Source: Porticoccaceae bacterium (lineage in GTDB: Bacteria > Pseudomonadota > Gammaproteobacteria > Pseudomonadales > Porticoccaceae). From it: DNA of 28,311 nucleotides. A program made the translations under genes and the position numbers. The stretch lies in contig JAFMBU010000007.1 in the NCBI GenBank assembly GCA_017858295.1, positions 1 through 28,311 on the forward strand. Direction: 5' to 3'. The notes under the pieces were generated by a model. The model had not been told where the DNA came from and ran no database searches. It saw only the letters and a program-made list of their open reading frames with translations. This document shows, piece after piece, positions 22,929 to 28,311 of this stretch; positions within the stretch are counted from its first letter, which is position 1, and each line of letters starts with the position of its first letter.

Positions 22929-23627
22929 CTACATATCGAAGGCGAGTTCACTGGTGTCAGGTGTTGCTACACCTTTTGTATTCATTAGCGAAAACAACTC
23001 TGTACCCTGCTTTACTGAATTTACTGTTAGCTTAATAATCGCGGGGCCAACGTTGGGAATGTTTTTTGCCGCTGAAATGGCACTTCTTCCATCACTAAAC
23101 TTTGGGGCACCTAGGTCCGATGCAGTAGAGATCGTCTCTTTGATGATGGTGGCTGTTTTAATCGTCGATAAGAGCGACGGCAGGTACTTGGCGGCCGCTG
23201 CTCCAAGAGCTGCTGTCTGCTCCGCAGTTAAACTTTCCGCCGAAGAGAGCTTTTCTTTAACCAGTTCATTAGTACTTGCTGATTTCTCACCTATTGCGCC
23301 AAGATCGGAAGAACCCAAGGCATCACCTTTTTCTTCGATTTTGTTCGCTTCAGCTCGCATGACCGCCGCTTGACTCTGCAAGCCTAAGGCATCAGCGATG
23401 TCGGCAGACAGCAGTGTTTGAACCTGTAAGTCTCGGGCAATATCCGCTCTCGCAGATTGAAAGTTGGAGGCAACCTGTTTCCAGCTCTGTCCGCCAGACG
23501 ATGCAGTAGACTTACTGCCGCCGCCGGGGATTTTATCGGAGAAACTAGAGAATTGAGCGTTCGCTGAAGAAGCCGCCAGGGTAAATAGGAAAATCCAAAC
23601 TGCATTCATAAATTGAGTCTTTTTCAT
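22929..23627 (-). CDS. Secreted helical hypothetical protein
   Basis: 232 residues, signal peptide cleaved after about residue 24 (SSANA|Q). The mature part is Ala/Ser/Lys-rich and almost entirely helical by composition, for example a stretch around 48-80 (ARADIARDLQVQTLLSADIA) and 140-200. It has no cysteine and no recognised domain. TAAGG at about 9 bases before the ATG is a fair ribosome-binding site. The preceding 78-bp gap carries a T5A/T6A repeat. It lies 13 bp upstream of the 528-residue gene and is therefore probably co-transcribed. Confidence 0.78.
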   Translation of the reverse strand: MKKTQFMNAVWIFLFTLAASSANAQFSSFSDKIPGGGSKSTASSGGQSWKQVASNFQSARADIARDLQVQTLLSADIADALGLQSQAAVMRAEANKIEEKGDALGSSDLGAIGEKSASTNELVKEKLSSAESLTAEQTAALGAAAAKYLPSLLSTIKTATIIKETISTASDLGAPKFSDGRSAISAAKNIPNVGPAIIKLTVNSVKQGTELFSLMNTKGVATPDTSELAFDM

Positions 23628-23647
23628 TTCAATAACCTTAATTGATG

Positions 23648-23682
23648 TTTTTATTTTTATTTTTTATTTTTTATTTTTTAAA
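23648..23682. repeat. T5A/T6A microsatellite-like tract upstream of the 232-residue gene
   Basis: On the + strand the tract reads T5-A, T5-A, T6-A, T6-A, T6-A with extra As, units of 6 to 7 bases. On the coding strand it is A-rich and lies 20 to 55 bases before the start codon. Such tracts can slip during replication, and can bend DNA. A matching tract lies at 26079-26117. Confidence 0.85.
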
Positions 23683-23705
23683 TGTCGTGAGACTTTGGCC
23701 TCTGA

Positions 23706-24800
23706 CTACCTCAAGCCTTTTTGCTGCAACTGCGAAATAACCGTATCCATGGCCTGCTTAACCGCTTCATTATATGCATTGGTTTCCGCTACCGAAGCGC
23801 TCCCTCGATCCTGCCCATAAACCACTTGAGGGCGCACAGAGGCAACAGTCTTGGCACGCCCGTCATCTAAGCTCCAAACCTTAAATGAAACGGTCGCAGG
23901 CACTCGAATAGTACCGCGAGCAGGGTCATTTTGAGGCGTTCCGATATCAATTGTTCCCATACCCAAAAACGTCCAGCCAGCATCCATCGCTGCGACCTGA
24001 AACTGCTTGCGCATTCGTGAAGGCATACGTCCTGAACTGCGCATATCATCCACAACTTCATCAAGGAATGGCACATCATCCAGATCAGATACATCCATGG
24101 GTTCAAAGCCGGCATCGCTCAAATATTCCATCACTGCACCAGCAACTTCCTCGCTGATGTCAATACTAGGTTCATATTGAACGCTATCGCGTTTCTGTTC
24201 TCGGCTGCCGCCACTCTTAGACACACGAAGTGATTTCTCACGAGAGGACTCTAGGCTGCTTTCACCATCAGAGGCGCTTGTTTCTTCGAGGGACGCCAAG
24301 TTATCTGTTTCACTTACTGACACCCTCTTTTCGTCATAGGCCTTTCTGCTAGTTTCTACACGGGCAATAAACATCGCACCAAAATCACTGCTTACGCCAC
24401 TACCCTGAGTTCCAGCCTCAGAGTTGTCGGCCAAATAAACATCGAGAGCTATCGGACTAATTTGCGCCATCACCGCAACTTTATATTGCTTTGTGTCTTT
24501 ATCTCGCTTTTCCTGCTGTATCACCGTCTCGACAACATATCTGTCGATATCAGACACCATTTCAACAAACCCACCCTGCAACATGCGCTGCTTCGCCATG
24601 GGTAGCGACGAAATATATTTTTTTAAAGCGACTTCTTTTGCGTTTTTTAATGCCGCCTCACGCGCTTTAGACTTGTTAAAACTCGAATATTTATGGCTGC
24701 CAAGTGATTTAACTTGAACCAAATCTTGACCCCAGGTTGGAAGTGCAAAAATCAAACTCAGCACCAAGACACTTTGTTTTATTAACATACGGACTGACAT
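23706..24800 (-). CDS. Secreted hypothetical protein with LPP20/FlgT-N-like N-terminal region
   Basis: 364 residues, signal peptide about 1-24 (VLVLSLIFALPTWGQ). Residues 35-128 (KAREAALKNAKEVALKKYIS, then DIDRYVVETVIQQ, YKVAVMAQIS) have the helix-then-strand layout of LPP20/FlgT-N domains. Residues about 160-200 are Ser/Glu/Lys-rich and probably flexible. Residues 205-364 form a mixed alpha/beta domain (GWTFLGMGTIDIG, VPATVSFKVWSLDDGRAKTV) ending in an amphipathic helix (AVKQAMDTVISQLQQKGLR), again like CsgG/FlgT-type outer-membrane assembly proteins. The AAGGGG ribosome-binding site is good. It starts 14 bp after the preceding gene. No exact family is recognised. Confidence 0.8.
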   Translation of the reverse strand: MSVRMLIKQSVLVLSLIFALPTWGQDLVQVKSLGSHKYSSFNKSKAREAALKNAKEVALKKYISSLPMAKQRMLQGGFVEMVSDIDRYVVETVIQQEKRDKDTKQYKVAVMAQISPIALDVYLADNSEAGTQGSGVSSDFGAMFIARVETSRKAYDEKRVSVSETDNLASLEETSASDGESSLESSREKSLRVSKSGGSREQKRDSVQYEPSIDISEEVAGAVMEYLSDAGFEPMDVSDLDDVPFLDEVVDDMRSSGRMPSRMRKQFQVAAMDAGWTFLGMGTIDIGTPQNDPARGTIRVPATVSFKVWSLDDGRAKTVASVRPQVVYGQDRGSASVAETNAYNEAVKQAMDTVISQLQQKGLR

Positions 24801-24814
24801 ATATACCCCTTAAT

Positions 24815-26005
24815 TTACCAACTGCTATCCAGCGCAGATTTCCACGCTTTAATAAATTGTTTGTGTAAACCCTTTGACTTAGGTGCAGATCGCTTTAAAA
24901 ATTCTTTATCAGGCTTCGCGCTCAAACTTGCCGAAGACTCTTTTAAAAGACTGAATAATGACTGCGTAAAATAGTAGGTCCTATCAAGCTGCTTGTCCGC
25001 AGAAATCACGCCACAACTCCTTTTTGTTCTGGTTAAAGGAGCTTCTAAAATTGTGTCAAATGGACCATTTAAACGAAACCTAAGCTTTACCGCATGACAA
25101 TTGGTTTTTTGTTTTCGGTCCACTTTAACAATCTCTTTAAACTTGACGATATCAACACTGAACTCATAGGCCACCTCAGCAGGCAACTTTATCACTTTCG
25201 ATCCACTGGCAAATGTGGCCGCAAATTCGCCCGTCAAATGATCTCCGGGAATACTGGGCACTAAGGGACCATTGGTCGCGTCAACGATATAAGCTTCAAG
25301 CTGTCGCGCGACCTGAGTTTTCCATGCATTGACATCTAAATTGGGGTCTAGCTGTGCAAGAGCTTCCGGAACAACATTGATCGAAGCCACTCGCGCATAT
25401 TTTTCAGAGAAACTAAATGGAGAGCTATTAATCGCTCTTTTGAAAAGTTCATCAAATAGATTAACGCCACCGAAAGTCGGATTGAGCAAGCGCGAAAACC
25501 CCTGACTTACCGTATCTTTATTGGCTATAGATGGAAGGGTGTCCGTGTATTGGACAACCACTGGTTTGGCCGACACTAGACGACCAGAACCAACCTCAAA
25601 GAAGACTAAGGACGCATAGATCCGATACACATGGATGTAGTTGACCTTGCTGTTGGTAATATCTTTAACAACCGATAACGACTCGCCGGTGATCATTGGC
25701 GTCATAATGACCGCCTCGATTTGATCTGGAGAAATTAAATCCATTGATAGATTAAAAGCTGAGAACTCTGCTTCTAAGACTCCGTTTAACGCCCATGAGT
25801 CTAAGTTCGAGTCAACACAATCGCTGCTTCCTCGACATAAAAATTTTGCCACATTGGGAAATAGAGCTTGGCGGTCATCCCAAGATGCGAAAGAGACACC
25901 TCCCCAGTAGACGGTGGAAGCAGAGGCAGGCAAGGCAAACAAGCCTAGAAGCGTTAAAAGAACCAGCTTACAACCAATATGGTGATTAATTATTTTTATA
26001 TTCAT
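24815..26005 (-). CDS. Secreted hypothetical protein, first gene of the module
   Basis: 396 residues with a signal peptide (cleavage about 28-30, ALPASA|S). No family is recognised. The first part has a CRGSSDC pair, then strands such as VNYIHVYRIYASLVFFEVGS and VVVQYTDTLPS, which read like a conserved envelope-protein core. Later there are NCHAV and SCGVI cysteines, so disulfides are possible. The C-terminal basic stretch LKRSAPKSKGLHKQFIKAWK ends ALDSSW; the 528-residue protein also ends in Trp (NDW). The ribosome-binding site is poor (ATAACAACAA before ATG). As first gene, it is preceded by an inverted repeat and a T-rich repeat tract, the likely promoter region. Confidence 0.8.
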   Translation of the reverse strand: MNIKIINHHIGCKLVLLTLLGLFALPASASTVYWGGVSFASWDDRQALFPNVAKFLCRGSSDCVDSNLDSWALNGVLEAEFSAFNLSMDLISPDQIEAVIMTPMITGESLSVVKDITNSKVNYIHVYRIYASLVFFEVGSGRLVSAKPVVVQYTDTLPSIANKDTVSQGFSRLLNPTFGGVNLFDELFKRAINSSPFSFSEKYARVASINVVPEALAQLDPNLDVNAWKTQVARQLEAYIVDATNGPLVPSIPGDHLTGEFAATFASGSKVIKLPAEVAYEFSVDIVKFKEIVKVDRKQKTNCHAVKLRFRLNGPFDTILEAPLTRTKRSCGVISADKQLDRTYYFTQSLFSLLKESSASLSAKPDKEFLKRSAPKSKGLHKQFIKAWKSALDSSW

Positions 26006-26014
26006 TTGTTGTTA

Positions 26015-26070
26015 TAGCTCGAGCGCGGAAGCCCTAAATATCGCAACGTTGGCAATTTATGCTTGAGCTA
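26015..26070. promoter_or_regulatory. 10-bp inverted repeat upstream of the module
   Basis: TAGCTCGAGC (26015-26024) and GCTTGAGCTA (26061-26070) form an inverted repeat with one mismatch, 36 bp apart, just upstream of the start codon of the first module gene. It could be a paired binding site or part of a 5'-UTR hairpin. Confidence 0.35.
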
Positions 26071-26078
26071 TCATGACC

Positions 26079-26117
26079 TTTTTTTATTCTTATTTTTATT
26101 TTTATTTTTATTTATTA
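26079..26117. repeat. T5A microsatellite-like tract upstream of the module
   Basis: On the + strand: T7-A-TTCTT-A, then three T5-A units and T3-A. It lies about 75-110 bases upstream of the first module gene, in probable promoter territory, and parallels the tract at 23648-23682. Both are hexamer/heptamer A/T runs. Confidence 0.8.
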
Positions 26118-26394
26118 CCTGATATGTTAATACGTACGTTTACTGGATATACTTCAAGTAACTATTCGTAATTCTGCCATGAACACTATCAGGGTACAAC
26201 CGCATAAAGTTCAAATACCCTTTCATGCCAGTAGGAAGACCACAGATTTTCGTTAGTAATTCCCAGCAACTTAGGTAACCATAGGCCTCGGAGTCCCACA
26301 AATAACCCGTCAACTAAAAAATTTCAGTCACTGTCTGCGGCAGCGATTACATTTCATAGCGATGCAATCCGGAAGAGCTAAGCGAGCTTAACCG
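26118..26394. other. Non-coding stretch, no gene recognised
   Basis: Contains no supported open frame or RNA. It would hold the upstream part of the module's promoter region and, on the other side, decayed sequence 5' of the desaturase copy. Similarity to the intact desaturase gene begins abruptly at about 26395. Confidence 0.5.
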
Positions 26395-26777
26395 TTCTGG
26401 GTACATACCCAAAAAATCCTCAAGCCGGGTATCTTTGAGCGGTTTATGGTCGGCTGCTCCAATCACCGAGGGCACCCTGTACAAAACGTCGACGTTATAG
26501 ATAAACAACTATGGCGGCCTGCTGATTAGTTGGGATCGACTGCTTGGCACCTGTGATTGGCGCAGCGGTTAAAGGTAGTGCCTATACCCAATCGTTGGAG
26601 CACGCTCGTCTGCTAACCTTAGCGGCAATACTGTGGATCAGCTATTCAGCAGAGTTAATCAGTTCAGACTGGTTGGGCTGGGGTGCTGGCTATTTAATAG
26701 CCAGTGGCATTGTGATGTGGGTTGGCGTCAATGGAAATCGGGGTACTGTGAATAAGGCTGCGCAAAATCCCGGGTAG
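26395..26777 (+). pseudogene. Decayed partial copy of the sterol desaturase gene
   Basis: 26395-26551 aligns with 18701-18856 of the intact gene (codon F162 onwards) at roughly 85% identity by eye. The copy has a one-base insertion near 26500 (AAACAACTATGG versus AAAAACTATGG), and the catalytic HRVHH has become HRGHP. After an internal deletion of about 386 bp relative to the intact gene, 26552 onwards matches 19243 onwards. Positions 26623-26698 are identical to 19314-19389 over 76 bp. The 5' half, with the first two His motifs, is absent. The frame from 26544 still encodes a helix-rich tail (ISYSAELISSDWLGWGAGYL), but no functional enzyme is possible. Confidence 0.88.
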
Positions 26778-26787
26778 GGTTTTGCGC
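26760..26787. terminator. Hairpin between the desaturase relic and betA, weak terminator
   Basis: GCGCAAAA (26760-26767) pairs with TTTTGCGC (26780-26787), extended by CCC/GGG with a one-base bulge. No T-run follows on either strand beyond the stem's own Ts, so termination is uncertain. It is placed as expected just past the convergent betA stop (26803). Confidence 0.4.
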
Positions 26788-26802
26788 CCTGTATCTGCCC
26801 TC

Positions 26803-28311
26803 TTATGTACCCTCTCGCTGGCGTTCCTGCCAGTTTTCATCCACATATACTGGCACCTCTAAAGAAGGCAACAGCGTCGCTCCCTTGACCATATCTGCGC
26901 CGCGCTCAGCCAGCATCATGGTCGGTGCATTGAGATTGCCATTGGGAATTGTTGGAAACACTGAGGCGTCGATAACGCGGAGATTTGCAATCCCCTGTAC
27001 ACGCAGCTCTGCATCCACCACCGCCAGTTTATCAACACCTATCTTGCAGGTGCCGCAGGGATGATAGGCACTGTCTACAGAGGCTCTCACAAAGGCATCA
27101 ATCTGTTCGTCGGTCCGCACCTCGGCGCTGGGCTGAATAACTTCACCACGAAATGCATCCATCGCCGGCTGACGCATAATCTCGCGGGTCAAATGCACAC
27201 AGTCACGAAAGCCCTCGCGGTCGGTTTCAGTCTCTAAGTAGTTAAACAGTATTTCCGGGTGCTGATTAATATCTCCGGACTGGGCCCGCACATGACCGCG
27301 ACTGGTGGGCTTATTGTGGCCCACATGGACTTGAAAGCCATGACCTTTTACGGCAACAGAACCATCATAGGTGATCGCGCCAGGTAAAAAGTGATATTGA
27401 ATATCCGGTGATTTAACCCCCGCCTTAGAACGAATAAAAGCACAGGCTTCAAAGTGATTAGTGCGCCCCAGGCCGGTTTTAAACAACAGCCAGCGGGCGC
27501 CAATTAAGCCCTTTTTAAATAGGCCCAATTCCGAATTAAGACTAATCGGCTGCTTGCAGCGGTATTGGAAATTAAACTCCAAATGGTCCTGAAGATTTTC
27601 ACCTACACCGGGCAGCTCATGAAGTAGATCAATGCCAGCAGCCTCTAGGGTTTTGCGCGGACCTATGCCAGATACTTGAAGCAGCTGCGGCGAACCAATA
27701 GCTCCAGCACTCAGAATCACTTCCTTCTGAGCCTTAAATACTTTGCTATGACCGCCTATTTTGCATTCAATTCCGGTGGCAGTTTTACCCTCAAAGACAA
27801 TACGCGTAACCAGGGCATGTTTGAGAATGGTTAAATTAGAGCGCTTTTTAGCCGCCTTCAAATAGGAATAGCCAGTGGAGGCACGGATACCACGATCCAC
27901 ATTCATAAACTTTTGCCCGAAGCCCTCCTGACGATAACCGTTGTAATCCAGGGTTTCGCCATAGCCCGCTTCGACCCCTGCATCGATAAACGCGCGATAC
28001 AGTGGGTTGCGCATATTGTTGCCATCGCTAATCGCCACTGGGCCTTCATTGCCAGTGTAATCAGTATCGCGACATTGATGGTTTTCGAACTTTTTAAAGT
28101 ACGGCAGACAGTTTTGGTAGTTCCAGCCACTGGCGCCCTGCTCTTCCCACTGATCAAAATCAGCTGCGTTGCCGCGCACATAGACCATGCCATTTATCGA
28201 CGAGGTACCCCCTAAAACTTTACCCCGCGGGCAATTCATTCGACGGTTATCTAAAAAAGGTTCCGCAGCGGTCTCAAAACCCCAGTTATATTTTTTGCTG
28301 TTCATGGGAAT
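26803..28311 (-). CDS. betA: Choline dehydrogenase (GMC oxidoreductase), N-terminus outside the window
   Basis: FAD enzyme oxidising choline to betaine aldehyde, and on to glycine betaine in some members; membrane-associated. About 502 residues are present, reading through to the window edge. The missing ~55-75 residues carry the FAD-binding GxGxxG. Seen: NWGFETAAEPFLDNRRMNCPRGKVLGGTSS-type segment (the GMC signature 1 region), SAGAIGSPQLLQVSGIG (signature 2), NLQDHLEF, and the C-terminal YHPCGTCKIG with catalytic His, then NLRVIDASVFPTIPNGN with the second catalytic His/Asn pair (PNGN, as in BetA). The match to BetA is close, though other GMC alcohol dehydrogenases are similar. No betB or betI is in the window. 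Its neighbour on the 3' side is the desaturase relic. Confidence 0.9.
   Translation of the reverse strand: MPMNSKKYNWGFETAAEPFLDNRRMNCPRGKVLGGTSSINGMVYVRGNAADFDQWEEQGASGWNYQNCLPYFKKFENHQCRDTDYTGNEGPVAISDGNNMRNPLYRAFIDAGVEAGYGETLDYNGYRQEGFGQKFMNVDRGIRASTGYSYLKAAKKRSNLTILKHALVTRIVFEGKTATGIECKIGGHSKVFKAQKEVILSAGAIGSPQLLQVSGIGPRKTLEAAGIDLLHELPGVGENLQDHLEFNFQYRCKQPISLNSELGLFKKGLIGARWLLFKTGLGRTNHFEACAFIRSKAGVKSPDIQYHFLPGAITYDGSVAVKGHGFQVHVGHNKPTSRGHVRAQSGDINQHPEILFNYLETETDREGFRDCVHLTREIMRQPAMDAFRGEVIQPSAEVRTDEQIDAFVRASVDSAYHPCGTCKIGVDKLAVVDAELRVQGIANLRVIDASVFPTIPNGNLNAPTMMLAERGADMVKGATLLPSLEVPVYVDENWQERQREGT

Noticed and set aside
20157..26005. Prophage or contractile-injection module
   Set aside because: No integrase, capsid, tail, sheath or ATPase genes; every protein has a Sec signal peptide, which phage structural proteins lack.
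20157..26005. Curli operon
   Set aside because: No CsgA/CsgB-type repeats, CsgE, CsgF or lipoprotein CsgG are present; only a loose CsgG-like fold is suspected.
26544..26777. 77-codon frame encoding membrane helices
   Set aside because: It begins at a TTG created by the deletion junction and is the tail of the desaturase relic, so I treat it as part of that pseudogene, not as a gene.

Overview
The window looks like chromosomal DNA of a free-living, probably marine, gammaproteobacterium. It has Proteobacteria-like coding density, two TonB-dependent receptors, a DUF3604 protein, a taurine-pyruvate aminotransferase-like gene, a choline dehydrogenase and a sterol-desaturase-family hydroxylase. 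Taxonomy below class is not resolved. Both ends cut through genes: a TonB-dependent receptor at the left (only its N-terminus is present) and a BetA-like choline dehydrogenase at the right (N-terminus missing).

Layout. 1-470: receptor N-terminus. 678-2456: long acyl-CoA dehydrogenase. 2615-5720: a compact cluster of an MTA-phosphorylase-like enzyme, a TIGR04283-like glycosyltransferase and a TIGR04282-like (CofC-like) transferase with overlapping start/stop codons, meeting a radical SAM protein tail to tail. This resembles arsenosugar-type biosynthesis neighbourhoods. 5794-8148: DoxX protein and a type-B carboxylesterase lipoprotein. 8246-10081: MsbA-type ABC exporter. 10241-10546: small conserved-looking hypothetical. 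10717-12795: complete TonB-dependent receptor, separated by a clear bidirectional terminator from a convergent DUF3604 protein (12893-14860). 15008-19471: FAD-dependent oxidoreductase, class III aminotransferase and fatty acid hydroxylase/sterol desaturase.

20157-26005 is the most unusual part: six consecutive minus-strand genes, all with signal peptides and none recognisable as a named family. They are tightly spaced or overlapping and visibly more AT-rich than their neighbours. Two share a homologous N-terminal domain. The largest adds what look like FlgT-N/LPP20-like and CsgG-like domains, which suggests a cell-envelope assembly. T-tract hexamer/heptamer repeats lie upstream of two of the genes.

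This module is bracketed by relics. On its left is a 55-codon remnant of a TonB-dependent receptor (19963-20130). On its right is a decayed, internally deleted and frameshifted copy of the sterol desaturase gene (26395-26777), in the same orientation as the intact gene at 18218-19471. The module therefore sits between two direct copies of desaturase sequence, which marks a site of gene turnover. Short tandem repeats lying over or beside stop codons recur at several gene ends in the window.
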